Notes: generated by a model from the sequence alone, not told the origin. A stretch of DNA of 55,180 nucleotides from Nocardia testacea NBRC 100365 (GCF_000308775.1 NZ_BAGJ01000128.1:1-55180), one strand, 5' to 3'; shown: positions 1 to 10,200, counted from the stretch's first letter. Numbers and translations: made by a program.

Positions 1-601
1 GGGCCGGGGCCGGGCTGCGCGGCGCCAGTACCGAATCGACCAACCCGTATTCGACCGCGGCCGCCGCGGTGAACACCCGGTCGCGGTCGGTGTCGTGGCG
101 CAGTTGCTCCGGGGTGCGTCCGGTGTGCCGGGACAGGATCGTCTCGATCTCGGCCCGCATCCGCACGAGCTCGTCGGCCTGCAGGATGAGGTCGGGAATG
201 GCCCCCTGGCCGCGGGCCGCGGGCTGGTGCAGCACCACCCGGGCGTGCGGGAGCATCGACCGGTGGCCGGGCGCGCCACCGGCGAGCAGGACGGCGCCGA
301 CCGCGATGGCCTGACCGACACAGGTGGTGTGCACCGGAGCGCCGATGTGCTGGATGGTGTCGTAGACCGCCAGCATCGACGACAGGTCCCCGCCTTCGCA
401 GTTGATGTAGAAGGCGATCTCCTGCCCCGGGCTCTCCGATTCCAGGTGCAGCAGCTGCGCGATGAGCGCGTTGGCGACACCGGAGTCGATGGGGGTGCCG
501 AGGTAGACGATGCGTTCGGCGAGTAGATGTGAGTAGATATCGGTGATCCGCTCGCCGCGTGGATGCTGAGCGATCACATTGGGAATCGTGTAGGTGCTCA
601 T
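1..601 (-). CDS. ClpP-family protein lacking the catalytic serine (C-terminus cut by window edge)
   Basis: ClpP-fold protein, at least 200 residues, still open at the left edge. The start is the ATG at 601, preceded by AGGGAG. The fold signature is clear: VYLGTPIDSGVANALIAQL, a Gly-Gly turn at about residues 70-71, and LPHARVVLHQP. Active ClpP has the nucleophile in GQAASMGA; here the same block reads GQAIAVGA, so residue 100 is Ala (codon GCG). His125 and Asp174 are present at the standard spacings (25 and 49). It lies 40 nt downstream of a second clpP-like gene that keeps the triad, so the two are probably co-transcribed and may form mixed rings. I infer a structural or regulatory subunit without peptidase activity, comparable to ClpR. 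Family call is firm; role is inference. Confidence 0.85.
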   Translation of the reverse strand, partial: MSTYTIPNVIAQHPRGERITDIYSHLLAERIVYLGTPIDSGVANALIAQLLHLESESPGQEIAFYINCEGGDLSSMLAVYDTIQHIGAPVHTTCVGQAIAVGAVLLAGGAPGHRSMLPHARVVLHQPAARGQGAIPDLILQADELVRMRAEIETILSRHTGRTPEQLRHDTDRDRVFTAAAAVEYGLVDSVLAPRSPAPA

Positions 602-641
602 CGGGTCTCCCTGTATTCGGTGCGGCTTTCGTGGGCTCCGC

Positions 642-1247
642 TCACGCGGAGATCCCCACCCGTTGGCGCTGCGGGACGACCTGCGCGAAATCGCCGACGA
701 TATGGTCGATGAAGCCGTATTCCTTGGCCTGGGTGGCGCTGAACCAGCGGTCGTGCAGGGAATCCTCGTAGATTCGTTCGTAGGGCTGGCCGGTGTCCGC
801 GGAGATCAGGCCGAGCACGGTTTCCACCGTGTAGCGCAGATCGTCGGCCTGTACCTCCACGTCCACCGCGGACCCGCCGATACCGGCCGAGCCCTGGTGC
901 ATCAGGATCCGGGCGTGCGGTAGCGCGAAACGTCGACCGGGGGTCCCCGAGGAGAGCAGGAACTGGCCGGCGCTGCAGGCCAATCCGAGGGCGAGCGTGG
1001 ACACCGGGCTCGGTATCAGCCGCATGACATCGCGGATGGCCAGCATGGCCGGTACCGAACCGCCGGGCGAATGGATCCACAGGGAGATACCGGCCTCGTC
1101 GTCCTCGGCGGCGAGGGTGAGGAGCTGGGTCGCCAGCAGGGTGCCGTTGTCGTCGTCGAGCGGGCCGTCGAGAACGAGGATGCGGCGGGCCAGGAGCTGC
1201 TCGCGGGCACGCCAGCCGAACAGCGGGGATTTGTCGTCGTGAGCCAT
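642..1247 (-). CDS. ClpP-family serine protease subunit with intact triad
   Basis: ClpP-type peptidase, 201 aa from the ATG at 1247. The frame is open to 1334, but the upstream residues look unlike ClpP, so the shorter start is preferred; no strong Shine-Dalgarno precedes either. Ser92 (ALGLACSAGQFLL), His117 (ILMHQG) and Asp166 (SLHDRWF) match the Ser-His-Asp triad with the same spacing as E. coli ClpP (25 and 49 residues). Such subunits form barrel peptidases fed by AAA+ unfoldases; no unfoldase gene lies nearby. It is the first gene of a pair with the serine-less paralogue at 1-601. This looks like an accessory clpP pair rather than the housekeeping clpP1P2, since it stands alone beside a transporter operon. 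Confidence 0.88.
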   Translation of the reverse strand: MAHDDKSPLFGWRAREQLLARRILVLDGPLDDDNGTLLATQLLTLAAEDDEAGISLWIHSPGGSVPAMLAIRDVMRLIPSPVSTLALGLACSAGQFLLSSGTPGRRFALPHARILMHQGSAGIGGSAVDVEVQADDLRYTVETVLGLISADTGQPYERIYEDSLHDRWFSATQAKEYGFIDHIVGDFAQVVPQRQRVGISA

Positions 1248-1404
1248 GGTCACCACGCTGCCGGAGCAGCCGGGTGAGCGGGAGCCCACGCTGCTGTCGG
1301 CAGATCTGCTCTCAGCAGCGCCGCCCGGAACCATCGGCCGATCGATACTCGAGCTTCACGCTGCGATACGTGGGCGAAACACAGCCTCCCTACCGTAATT
1401 CCTC

Positions 1405-1441
1405 GTATACGTCGCTGTATACAACGCCGAATACGAGCTAG
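1405..1441 (+). promoter_or_regulatory. Tandem 12-bp motif upstream of urtA, candidate GntR operator
   Basis: Three direct repeats at exact 12-bp spacing: TATACGTCGCTG at 1406, TATACAACGCCG at 1418, AATACGAGCTAG at 1430. They include GTATAC at 1405 and 1417 and TGTATACA at 1416-1423. FCD-type GntR proteins often bind TGTATACA-like sites, and a GntR/FCD gene is part of this cluster. A related pair of repeats occurs at 7235-7258. The site lies 40-75 nt upstream of the urtA start, in the likely promoter. Confidence 0.45.
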
Positions 1442-1480
1442 TCAGCGGGCTGACCTTTCCTGAGTGGAGGCCGAACGGTC

Positions 1481-2806
1481 ATGAATGCAGCCAGAACCGA
1501 ACAACCCGGAAAATCCAGGAAAGGCGAGGTATCCCACGGCGCCCGCAACCGTCGGCGGGGCCGGCGCGCCCGCACCCTTCTGGCGCTGCCCGCCGCGGTG
1601 TGCGCGACCGCGCTGGCGGTCACCGCCTGCGGTAGTTCCGCCTCCGATCAGGCCGGCGCGAACACGACCTCCTGTGTCGACACCGCGGGCCCGAATATCA
1701 AGGTGGGCTCGCTGAACTCACTGTCGGGCACCATGGCCATCTCCGAGGTCACCGTGCGGGATTCGATCAGGCTCGCCGTCGACGAGATCAATGCCGCCGG
1801 CGGCGTCCTGGGCAAGCAGATCCAGCTGGTCGGCGAAGACGGCGCCTCCGAGCCCACGGTATTCGCGGAGAAGGCGGAGAAGCTGATCAGCAGCGACTGT
1901 GTGGCCGCGGTATTCGGCGGCTGGACCTCGTCCAGCCGTAAGGCCATGCTGCCGGTGTTCGAGGACCGCAACGCGCTGCTGTACTACCCGGTCCAGTACG
2001 AGGGCCTGGAATCGTCGAAGAACATCTTCTACACCGGCGCCACCACCAACCAGCAGATCGTGCCCGCCCTGGACTATCTGAAGGGCCGCGGCGTGAAATC
2101 GCTCTATCTGGTGGGCAGCGACTACGTCTTCCCGCAGACCGCCAACCGCATCATCAAGGCCTACGCCGAGGCCAACGGTATCGAGATCAAGGGCGAGGAC
2201 TACACCCCGCTGGGCTCCACCGATTTCTCCACCATCGTCAACAAGGTGCGTTCCGCCGACGCCGACGCCGTGTTCAACACCCTCAACGGCGATTCCAATG
2301 TCGCCTTCTTCCGCGAGTACAAGAACGTGGGCCTGACCGCGCAGGATATGCCGGTGGTCTCGGTGTCCATCGCCGAGGAGGAGGTCGGCGGTATCGGCGT
2401 CCAGCACATCGCCGGCCAGCTGACCGCCTGGAACTACTACCAGACCGTCGACAATCCGCAGAACACCGCGTTCGTCAAGGCGTACAAGGCGAAATACGGC
2501 GCGAACAAGCCGACCTCCGACCCCATGGAAGCCGCCTACGTCTCGGTGTACCTGTGGAAGAACACCGTGGAGAAGGCGCAGTCCTTCGCGGTCGCCGATG
2601 TGCAGCAGGCGGCGGGCGGGGTCACGTTCGAAGGGCCCGAGGGCCTGGTGACCATCGACGGCGCGAACAACCACATCACCAAAACCGCCCGGATCGGGGA
2701 GATCCGCCCCGACGGCCTGATCTACAGCGTCTGGGATTCCGGCGAGGCCATCGAACCGGACCCGTACCTGTCGGGCTACCCGTGGGCCGAGGGACTCGGG
2801 GGCTGA
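1481..2806 (+). CDS. urtA: Urea/short-chain amide ABC transporter, substrate-binding lipoprotein
   Basis: Extracellular solute-binding lipoprotein of the UrtA/FmdD branch of the LivJ family, 441 aa. It has a twin-arginine-like basic N-terminus ([10 protein letters not shown]), a hydrophobic stretch, and a lipobox with Cys50 (AVTAC). The mature part begins [17 protein letters not shown] and contains the family stretch [17 protein letters not shown] followed by [12 protein letters not shown], typical of urea/amide binders. The start ATG is set by GTGGAGG about 10 nt upstream. It is the first gene of a tightly packed importer operon (next gene 4 nt away) that leads into urea carboxylase and allophanate hydrolase, which supports urea or a related amide as ligand. 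Exact ligand is inferred. Confidence 0.9.
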   Translation: MNAARTEQPGKSRKGEVSHGARNRRRGRRARTLLALPAAVCATALAVTACGSSASDQAGANTTSCVDTAGPNIKVGSLNSLSGTMAISEVTVRDSIRLAVDEINAAGGVLGKQIQLVGEDGASEPTVFAEKAEKLISSDCVAAVFGGWTSSSRKAMLPVFEDRNALLYYPVQYEGLESSKNIFYTGATTNQQIVPALDYLKGRGVKSLYLVGSDYVFPQTANRIIKAYAEANGIEIKGEDYTPLGSTDFSTIVNKVRSADADAVFNTLNGDSNVAFFREYKNVGLTAQDMPVVSVSIAEEEVGGIGVQHIAGQLTAWNYYQTVDNPQNTAFVKAYKAKYGANKPTSDPMEAAYVSVYLWKNTVEKAQSFAVADVQQAAGGVTFEGPEGLVTIDGANNHITKTARIGEIRPDGLIYSVWDSGEAIEPDPYLSGYPWAEGLGG

Positions 2807-2810
2807 TCTC

Positions 2811-3698
2811 GTGGAAGCACTGGTCGGGCAGCTGTTCACCGGCTTGAGCCTGGGCTCCATCCTGCTGCTGGCGGCCCTGGGGCTGTCGCTGACCTTCGGT
2901 CAGATGGGCGTGATCAATATGGCCCACGGCGCGTTCATCATGGCCGGCTCCTACACCGCCTACACGGTGCAGGAGTACCTGGTCGCCGACGCCGAGGTCT
3001 CGCTGATCGTCTCGCTGCTCATCGGATTCGTGGTCGGCGGCCTCATGGGTGTCGCCCTCGAGGTGACGCTGATCAAACGGATGTACGACAGGCCACTGGA
3101 CACCCTGCTGGTCACCTTCGGTGTCGGCTTGATCCTGCAGCAGGCGGCCCGCGACATCTTCGGCGCGCCCGCGGTTCGCGTGGTGACCCCGGAATGGCTC
3201 GGTGGCGGGGTGGAGATCCTGGGGGCCGTGGTGCCCAAGACGCGGATCTTCATCATGTTGCTCGCGGTGCTGTGTGTCACGGCCGTCGCGGTGACGATGA
3301 AATACACCGCGATGGGCCGGCGCATCCGGGCCGTGGTCCAGCATCGTGATCTCGCCGAAACCAGCGGAATCTCCAGCCGCGGCACCGATATCACGACGTT
3401 CTTCATCGGGTCCGGACTCGCCGGGGTGGCGGGTGTGGCGCTGACGCTGATCGGCTCCACCAGTTCCAATACCGGCGCCACCTATCTGGTGGACGCCTTC
3501 CTGGTGGTCGTCATCGGCGGGCTCGGGCAGATCCGCGGCGCGGTACTGGCCGCCGTCGCGCTGGGCCTGCTGAATTCGTTCATCGAATACAGCACCACGG
3601 CCTCGGTCGCGAAGGTGATCGTATTCGTCGTCATCGTGGTCTTCCTGCAGGTTCGCCCGCAGGGACTGTTCATGATCCGGTCGAGGAGTCTGGTATGA
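2811..3698 (+). CDS. urtB: Urea/amide ABC transporter permease UrtB-like
   Basis: LivH-family integral membrane permease, 295 aa, about eight hydrophobic segments. Typical features are LGLSLTFGQMGVINMAHGAFIM near the N-terminus and the EAA-like loop around GRRIRAVVQHRDLAETSGI. The start is a GTG at 2811 with GGGGG 9 nt upstream. It lacks the long N-terminal extension found in many UrtB proteins and has the plain LivH length, so the FmdE/short-amide type is equally possible. It overlaps the next gene by 4 nt (ATGA), indicating translational coupling within the importer operon. Confidence 0.9.
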   Translation: MEALVGQLFTGLSLGSILLLAALGLSLTFGQMGVINMAHGAFIMAGSYTAYTVQEYLVADAEVSLIVSLLIGFVVGGLMGVALEVTLIKRMYDRPLDTLLVTFGVGLILQQAARDIFGAPAVRVVTPEWLGGGVEILGAVVPKTRIFIMLLAVLCVTAVAVTMKYTAMGRRIRAVVQHRDLAETSGISSRGTDITTFFIGSGLAGVAGVALTLIGSTSSNTGATYLVDAFLVVVIGGLGQIRGAVLAAVALGLLNSFIEYSTTASVAKVIVFVVIVVFLQVRPQGLFMIRSRSLV

Positions 3699-4810
3699 GG
3701 GAATTCCTGACCACCCGCTGGAAGGCCTATTCGGGTTTCGCGGTCGCCGCCGTACTGCTGTTCGCGGTGGCGCCCGCTCTGCTCTCGGACTTCCGGCTCA
3801 ACCTGCTCGGCAAGTTCCTGTGCTTCGGCATCGTCGCGGTGGGTATCGGGTTGGCGTGGGGCCGGGGCGGCATGCTCACCCTCGGGCAGGGCGTGTTCTT
3901 CGGCCTCGGCGCCTACATCATGGCAATGCATCTCAAGATCTCCGACGCGCAGCTGCGCGGTGACGATGTCCCGGATTTCATGCAGATCGCCGGTATCCGC
4001 GAACTGCCCGGCTATTGGGTTCCGTTCGCCTCGCCGGTGCTGACGATCCTGGGCATTCTGATCGTGCCGCCGCTGGTGGCGGTACTGCTGGGGCTGGGCG
4101 TGTTCAAACGCAAGGTGAAGGGCGCCTATTTCGCGATCCTGTCGCAGGCGCTGGCCGCGGCCTTCGCCATCCTGCTGGTGGGTCAGCAGTCCACCGGCGG
4201 CAGCAACGGGCTCAACCGGTTCCGCAGTTTCTTCGGGCTGGCGCTGAACGACCCGGTGAACCGGCGGCTGCTGTTCTTCATCGCGGCCGCCACCCTGCTG
4301 GTGATCGTCGCGGCGACCCGGCAACTGATGTACAGCCGGTACGGCGAACTGCTGGTCGCGGTGCGCGATCAAGAGGAGCGCGTGCGCTTCCTCGGCTACG
4401 ACCCGGCCAATGTGAAGGTGGTCGCCTACGCGGTCGCGGCGCTGTTCGCCGGTATCGCCGGTGCGCTGTTCGTGCCGATCGTCGGGATCATCTCCCCCGC
4501 CGATATCGGGATAGTGCCCTCCATCGCGTTCCTGACCGGCGTCGCCATCGGTGGACGTACCACCCTGCTCGGCCCGGTGCTCGGCGCGATCGCGGTGGCC
4601 TGGGCGCAAACCGGTCTGTCGGAGAACTTTCCCTCCGGCTGGGTGTACGCGCAGGGTTTCCTGTTCATCGTCGTGGTCGGGTTCTTCCCGGCGGGCCTGG
4701 CGGGCCTGGTCACGCTGCTGCGGCGGCGTACCCGCGGCGGCGACAAGACCCCGGTGCCGCCCGGGCCGGCACCGGAACCCGCGCCCGCTACCCCGGTAGG
4801 AGTGTCGTGA
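3695..4810 (+). CDS. urtC: Urea/amide ABC transporter permease UrtC-like
   Basis: LivM-family membrane permease, 371 aa, with about ten hydrophobic segments and a cytoplasmic Pro/Ala-rich tail. The family block GIGLAWGRGGMLTLGQGVFFGLGAYIMAMH occupies about residues 49-78 and the coupling loop RYGELLVAVRDQEERVRFLGYDPANVK lies near residue 215. It overlaps urtB by 4 nt, and its stop overlaps the urtD ATG by one base. Together with UrtB it forms the heterodimeric channel for the substrate delivered by UrtA. Confidence 0.9.
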   Translation: MREFLTTRWKAYSGFAVAAVLLFAVAPALLSDFRLNLLGKFLCFGIVAVGIGLAWGRGGMLTLGQGVFFGLGAYIMAMHLKISDAQLRGDDVPDFMQIAGIRELPGYWVPFASPVLTILGILIVPPLVAVLLGLGVFKRKVKGAYFAILSQALAAAFAILLVGQQSTGGSNGLNRFRSFFGLALNDPVNRRLLFFIAAATLLVIVAATRQLMYSRYGELLVAVRDQEERVRFLGYDPANVKVVAYAVAALFAGIAGALFVPIVGIISPADIGIVPSIAFLTGVAIGGRTTLLGPVLGAIAVAWAQTGLSENFPSGWVYAQGFLFIVVVGFFPAGLAGLVTLLRRRTRGGDKTPVPPGPAPEPAPATPVGVS

Positions 4811-5751
4811 TGACCGAGCAGGTAACAACGGCGGTCGCCCCGGTCGCCGGTGGTAACGCCGGAATGCACAGCGATTATCTCGAGGTGCGGGGGCTGAGCG
4901 TCGAATTCGACGGGTTCAAGGCCGTATCGAATGTGGACCTGACCCTGTTCCAGGGTGATCTACGGTTCCTCATCGGCCCCAACGGCGCCGGCAAAACCAC
5001 CATGATCGACGCCATCACCGGTCTGGTCCCGGCCACCGGCTCGGTGCAGAAATCCGGGGTCGAACTGCTGGGCAAGAAGGTGCATCAGATCGCCCGGCTG
5101 GGCGTAGGCCGCACCTTCCAGACCGCGAGCGTGTTCGAGGAACTGTCGGTACTGCAGAACCTCGATATCGCGGCGGGCGCGGGCCGTTCGATCTGGACCA
5201 TGCTGCGCCGCCGTCCGGCCGCGGTCTCCGCATCGATCGAACAGGCGCTGGAAACCATCGGTCTCACCGCGCTGCGCGACAAACCGGCCGGAACCCTGGC
5301 ACACGGCCAGAAACAGTGGCTCGAGATCGGAATGCTGCTCGTCCAGGACGCGTCGGTCCTGCTGCTGGACGAACCGGTCGCCGGGATGAGCCAGGAGGAG
5401 CGCGAGGAAACCGGGCACCTGCTGCGCCGGATCGGTGGCGAACGCACCGTCGTGGTGGTCGAACACGATATGGACTTCATGCGCAGTTTCGCCACCTCGG
5501 TGACGGTGCTGGCCCGGGGGTCTGTCCTCGCCGAGGGAACGGTGGCCGAGGTGCAGGCGGATCCGGCCGTGCAGGAGGCGTATCTGGGGACCGCGGCGGC
5601 CGCCGAACAGGCCGGCGTGGGCGAACCGGATCCGGCGGCGGCCCGCCGTGACCACGCCGAGGTGCCGCCCGCGTCGAACGGTCACCGCGAATCGGCCGCA
5701 CCCCGTGACCGCGCAGATTCCCCACGTACCGCTGACGAGAACGAAGGGTGA
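4810..5751 (+). CDS. urtD: Urea/amide ABC transporter ATP-binding protein UrtD-like
   Basis: LivG-type ABC ATPase, 313 aa from the ATG at 4810; a GTG at 4807 is a less likely start, and the frame is open far upstream but that part is out-of-frame urtC sequence. Walker A is GPNGAGKT, the signature is degenerate (LAHGQKQWLEIGM), Walker B is VLLLDEP, and the H-loop is VVEHDMDFM. The signature variant is usual for UrtD. A tail of about 55 residues after the ATPase core is rich in Ala, Pro, Arg and Glu and has no recognisable domain. It sits between the permeases and UrtE and is coupled to both. Confidence 0.9.
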   Translation: MTEQVTTAVAPVAGGNAGMHSDYLEVRGLSVEFDGFKAVSNVDLTLFQGDLRFLIGPNGAGKTTMIDAITGLVPATGSVQKSGVELLGKKVHQIARLGVGRTFQTASVFEELSVLQNLDIAAGAGRSIWTMLRRRPAAVSASIEQALETIGLTALRDKPAGTLAHGQKQWLEIGMLLVQDASVLLLDEPVAGMSQEEREETGHLLRRIGGERTVVVVEHDMDFMRSFATSVTVLARGSVLAEGTVAEVQADPAVQEAYLGTAAAAEQAGVGEPDPAAARRDHAEVPPASNGHRESAAPRDRADSPRTADENEG

Positions 5752-5756
5752 CCGCG

Positions 5757-6449
5757 ATGCTGGAACTCATCGACGTTCACGCCGGTTACGGCCGCACCGA
5801 GGTCGTACACGGGGCCGGAATCGAGGTACCCGCCGACGGTGTGGCCGCGATCATGGGACACAACGGCGCCGGGAAGACCACCCTGCTGCGTGCGGCGGTC
5901 GGTCTGGTACGTGCCCACCGCGGCACCATCCGTTTCGACGGGGCCGATATCACCGGGCTGCGGCCGAGCGCCCGGGTCAAGCGGGGATTGGCCTATGTGC
6001 CACAGGGGCAGCAGTGCTTCGGCCATCTCACCACCGCCGAGAATCTGCGGGTGGTGGCCGACGGCCGCACACGCGGCCGGGCTCTGATCGACGAACAGCT
6101 GGATCTGTTCCCCGCGCTGAAAGAGTTGCTCGACCGCCGGGCCGGGCTGCTCTCCGGTGGGCAGCGCCAGCAGCTGGCGATCGCCCGGGCGCTGATCACC
6201 GAACCGCGCATGCTGATCCTCGACGAACCCACCGAGGGCATCCAGCCGTCGGTGGTCGCCGAGATCGAGAACACCATCACCGAGCTGGTGGCACGCGGCG
6301 GTCTCGGGGTGCTGCTGGTGGAACAGCACATCGGTTTCGCACTGCGGGCCGCGAGCCGGTACTACGTACTGGAGAGCGGCCGGGTCACCTCTACCGGGGC
6401 AGGCGGGGCCGCGGCGGTGGAAACCGTTCGCGCCGCCATGACTCTCTAG
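5757..6449 (+). CDS. urtE: Urea/amide ABC transporter ATP-binding protein UrtE-like
   Basis: LivF-type ABC ATPase, 230 aa from the ATG at 5757. GAAGG ends 9 nt before this ATG; the in-frame GTG at 5748 is too close to that ribosome site. Walker A is GHNGAGKT, the Q-loop region reads AYVPQGQQCF, the signature is LLSGGQRQQLAIARAL, and Walker B is MLILDEPTEGIQPS, the form typical of UrtE. It pairs with UrtD to energise the UrtBC channel. The regulator gene begins 10 nt downstream, so the operon probably continues. Confidence 0.9.
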   Translation: MLELIDVHAGYGRTEVVHGAGIEVPADGVAAIMGHNGAGKTTLLRAAVGLVRAHRGTIRFDGADITGLRPSARVKRGLAYVPQGQQCFGHLTTAENLRVVADGRTRGRALIDEQLDLFPALKELLDRRAGLLSGGQRQQLAIARALITEPRMLILDEPTEGIQPSVVAEIENTITELVARGGLGVLLVEQHIGFALRAASRYYVLESGRVTSTGAGGAAAVETVRAAMTL

Positions 6450-6459
6450 GCTGCGCGTC

Positions 6460-7161
6460 GTGACCGAACCACGGAGCAAACGCGAATCACGCAGCGACAC
6501 TGTGTACAAGGCACTGCGCGACGAACTCATGACCGGTGCGCTGGCGCCGCAGGAGCGGCTCGGCGAGGAACGGCTGGCCGAACGCTACGGTGTCTCGCGC
6601 ACCCCGGTGCGCGAGGCGCTGGCCCGGTTGCAGGCCGACGGTCTGGTGGAACGCCACGACGCCGGACTTTTCCCGTACCGGCCGCGCCTGGACACCCTGG
6701 GCGACTACTACGAGCTGCGGATCACCCTGGAGGTCCAGGGCATCGCCCGCGTGCTCGACGATCCGGACCTCGGCCACGACCGGGCCGTGCTCGGACCCGA
6801 GATCGACCGCTGGCGCGCCTTCCGCACCGCACCCCCGGACCCGGACGCCGGTTTCGTGGCCGCCGACGAACAGTTCCACACCGTCCTGCTCGACTCCTCC
6901 GGCAACCACGCCCTCACCGAGGCCTTGACCACGGTGAACGCCCGGATACGCCCCGTCCGGATGTTCGACTACCTCACCCCCGACCGCATGCTCGCGACCA
7001 TCGAGGAACATATCGCCATCGGCGAGGCCGTCCTCGACCGAGATCTCACCGGGGCCCGCGAGCAGCTCCTCGCCCATATCGACCAGTCCCGCCGCGTGGT
7101 GGCCGACCGCGCCGGTCAGGTGCTCCAGCTGACCCGCATGGCCCGCGCGACCAAGACCTGA
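6460..7161 (+). CDS. GntR-family (FCD-type) transcriptional regulator
   Basis: 233-aa DNA-binding regulator with an N-terminal winged helix (about residues 10-75, with RYGVSRTPVREALARLQADGLVE) and a helical FCD ligand-binding domain. Candidate metal or ligand residues are in DEQFHTVLL, EEHIAIGEAV and LAHIDQ. The start is a GTG at 6460. It sits between the importer genes and the urea carboxylase and allophanate hydrolase genes, so it is the likely local regulator. Candidate binding sites are the 12-bp tandem repeats at 1405-1441 and 7234-7258. The effector is unknown; urea, allophanate or an amide are reasonable guesses. Confidence 0.88.
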   Translation: MTEPRSKRESRSDTVYKALRDELMTGALAPQERLGEERLAERYGVSRTPVREALARLQADGLVERHDAGLFPYRPRLDTLGDYYELRITLEVQGIARVLDDPDLGHDRAVLGPEIDRWRAFRTAPPDPDAGFVAADEQFHTVLLDSSGNHALTEALTTVNARIRPVRMFDYLTPDRMLATIEEHIAIGEAVLDRDLTGAREQLLAHIDQSRRVVADRAGQVLQLTRMARATKT

Positions 7162-7210
7162 AAGACCGGCTACTCCGGTAGCCGCACTGTCCACGCCGAG
7201 AGGATCGACC

Positions 7211-10200
7211 GTGACCGAGACCGCCCCGCAGTTGTATACGCCACTGCATACGCCGCTGCCCGAATGCCTGCTGATCGCCAACCGCGGTGAGATCGCCTGC
7301 CGCATCCTGCGGACCGCCCGGCGGCTGGGGATCGAGACGGTCGCGGTGTTCTCCGATGCCGATGAGGGGGCACGGCATGTGCGGATGGCCGATCGCGCGG
7401 TCCGGCTCGGCCCCGCCCCGGCCGCCGAGTCGTATCTGCGCGCGGACGCGGTGATCGAGGCGGCGCTGTCCACCGGCGCCACCGCCGTGCACCCCGGCTA
7501 CGGGTTCCTCTCCGAGAACGCGGATTTCGCCGCGGAGGTGGAGGCCGCGGGGATAGCGTTCGTGGGCCCGGCGGCCGAGCATCTGCGGCTCTTCGGCGAC
7601 AAGCACAGTGCCCGCCGGGCCGCCGCGGCGGCGGGGGTTCCGCTGGTCGCCGGCAGCGGTCTGCTCACCGGGCTCGACGAAGCGCTGGCGGAGGCCGAGC
7701 GGATCGGGTATCCGGTGATGCTCAAGGCGGCCGGGGGCGGCGGCGGTATCGGGATGGCCGCGTGCGCGAACCCGGGCGAACTCACCGGCGCCTATCAGCG
7801 AGTCATCCGGTTGGCGCAGAACAATTTCGGTTCCTCCGCGGTGTATCTGGAGCGGTTCGTCGCCCGGGCCCGCCACGTGGAGGTGCAGATCTTCGGCGAC
7901 GGACGCGGGCGCGCGGTATCACTGGGCACCCGCGACTGCAGTCTGCAACGGCGTAACCAGAAGGTCATCGAGGAGGCGCCCGCCCCCGGTCTGCCCTACA
8001 CCGTGAGCGAACAACTGCTCGTATCGAGCCGGAAATTGCTCGGTGATGTCGGATATCGCTCCGCCGGGACGGTCGAGTTCATCTACGACGTCGACCGGGG
8101 GGAGGCGTCGTTCCTCGAGGTGAACACCCGATTGCAGGTGGAGCATCCGGTCACCGAGGCGGTCACCGGCGTGGACATCGTCGAATGGATGCTGCGGCTG
8201 GCCGGCGGCGACTCCGCGTTCCTCGACGAGATCCCCGACGCCGGCCCGCCGATCACCGGATACGCGGTGGAGGCCCGCGTCTATGCCGAGGACCCCGGTA
8301 ACGACTACCGGCCCGGCGCGGGCACCCTCACCGGTGTCGAGATCCCCGCCGCGCCGGCCCGGGTGGAGACCTGGGTCGAGACGGGTACCGAGATCAGCCC
8401 TTACTACGACCCGCTGATCGCCAAGATCATCACCGCCGGCGAGAGCCGGCCCGAGGCCCTGCACCGGCTGCGCGCCGCGCTCGACGAAACCCGCATGTTC
8501 GGTATCACCACCAACCTGCCCCAGCTGCGCGCCGCCGCCACCAGCTCCCCCATGCTCGATGCCCGGCACACCACCGCCACCCTGGGCAGCCTGGCCACCA
8601 TCCGGCCCCGCCTGGAGATCCTGCGCGCCGGGGTCTCCACCACCATCCAGGACTTTCCCGGCCGCCTGGGACTCTGGAACGTCGGTATCCCGCCGTCGGG
8701 GGCCTTCGACGATCTCTCCTTCCGGCTGGCCAACCACGCCGTCGGGAACTCGCTGGGCGAGAACGGCCTCGAGGCCACACTGCTGGGTCCGCGGATCCGC
8801 TGCACCGACACCACCGTCGTCTGCGTGACCGGCGCCGCAGCCCCCGTCACCGTGGACGATCGGCCGGTCCCGATGTGGGAGCCGGTCACCGTCCCCGCCG
8901 GTTCGGTCCTCGATATCGGCGCGCCCCACGACACCGGACTGCGCACCTATCTCGCCGTCCGCGGTGGCATCCTCGCCCCCGACTACCACGGCAGCGCCGC
9001 GACCTTCACCCTCGGCGGGTTCGGCGGCATCACCGGCCGCGCCGTCGCCACCGGCGATATTCTCGGCCTCAAACCGGACGCCGGTGGTCTGCTGGAACCC
9101 ACCCCGATCCCGGCCGGCGAACGCCCCGAATTCGGCCACACCTGGTACGTCGCGGTCGGCGAGGGCCCCCAGCCCGCCCCGGACTACTTCACGGCCGCCG
9201 ATATCGCACAGTTCTACGACGCCACCTGGCAGGTGCAGGCCCACGCCAACCGCACCGGCCTGCGCCTGGCCGGCCCGAAACCGACCTGGTCGCGCACCGA
9301 CGGCGGCGATGCCGGCCTGCACCCCTCCAACCTGCACGACTGCCCGTACAGCGTGGGCGCGCTCAATCTCTCCGGCGACACCCCGATCCTGCTCGGCCCC
9401 GACGGTCCCAGCCTGGGCGGTTTCGCCTGCCCGCTCACCGTGGTCTCCGCGCACCGCTGGAAACTCGGTCAGATGCGTCCCGGCGACCAGGTGCGTTTCG
9501 TCCCGGTCGCCGACGACTGCACCGGCGCGTTGCGTTCCTCCTCCGCGCTGCGCGGCCGCGGCCGCCCCGCCGCCGATCTCCTCGGGTCCCGGGAGCGGGA
9601 CAACGGCGTGCTGGGCCGCCGCGACGCCGGGACCGGCACGCCCGAGGTGAAATACCTGCGCGGCGCGGACGACAACGTGCTGATCGAATACGGCCCGATG
9701 GAACTCGATCTGGGTCTGCGCATGCGCGTGCACGCCCTGAGCGAACGCCTCGAACAGGCGTCGATCCCCGGCCTGATCGATATCACCCCCGGGGTGCGCT
9801 CGCTGCACCTGCACTTCGATCCGGAGGTCATCGATCAGCGCACCGTCGTCCGGCTGCTCGGCGAACTCGAGGACGATATCCCCGATACCGCGGCTCTGCG
9901 AGTCCCGAGCCGCCATATCGAACTGCCGCTGTCCTTCGACGACCCCACCATCGGGCAGGCCATCGAACGCTACGGTCGCGGTGTCCGCTCCGAAGCTCCC
10001 TGGTTACCGTCGAATATCGAGTTCATCCGCCGGATCAACGGTTTGGACAGTGTCGACGAGGTGCGCGATATCGTCTTCGACGCCCAGTACATGGTGCTCG
10101 GTCTCGGCGACGTCTATCTCGGCGCACCACTGGCCGTCCCGCTCGACCCCCGCCACCGGCTGGTGACCACCAAGTACAACCCCGCCCGCACCTGGACCCC

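Noticed and set aside
7919..9916. Long open frame (665 codons) on the minus strand inside the urea carboxylase gene
   Set aside because: The translation is Gly/Ala/Arg/Val-rich with no domain. It is the shadow that high third-position GC leaves opposite a long real gene. The same applies to 10888-12657 (-), 1718-2860 (-), 3482-4828 (-), 38529-40694 (+) and 41094-42614 (-).
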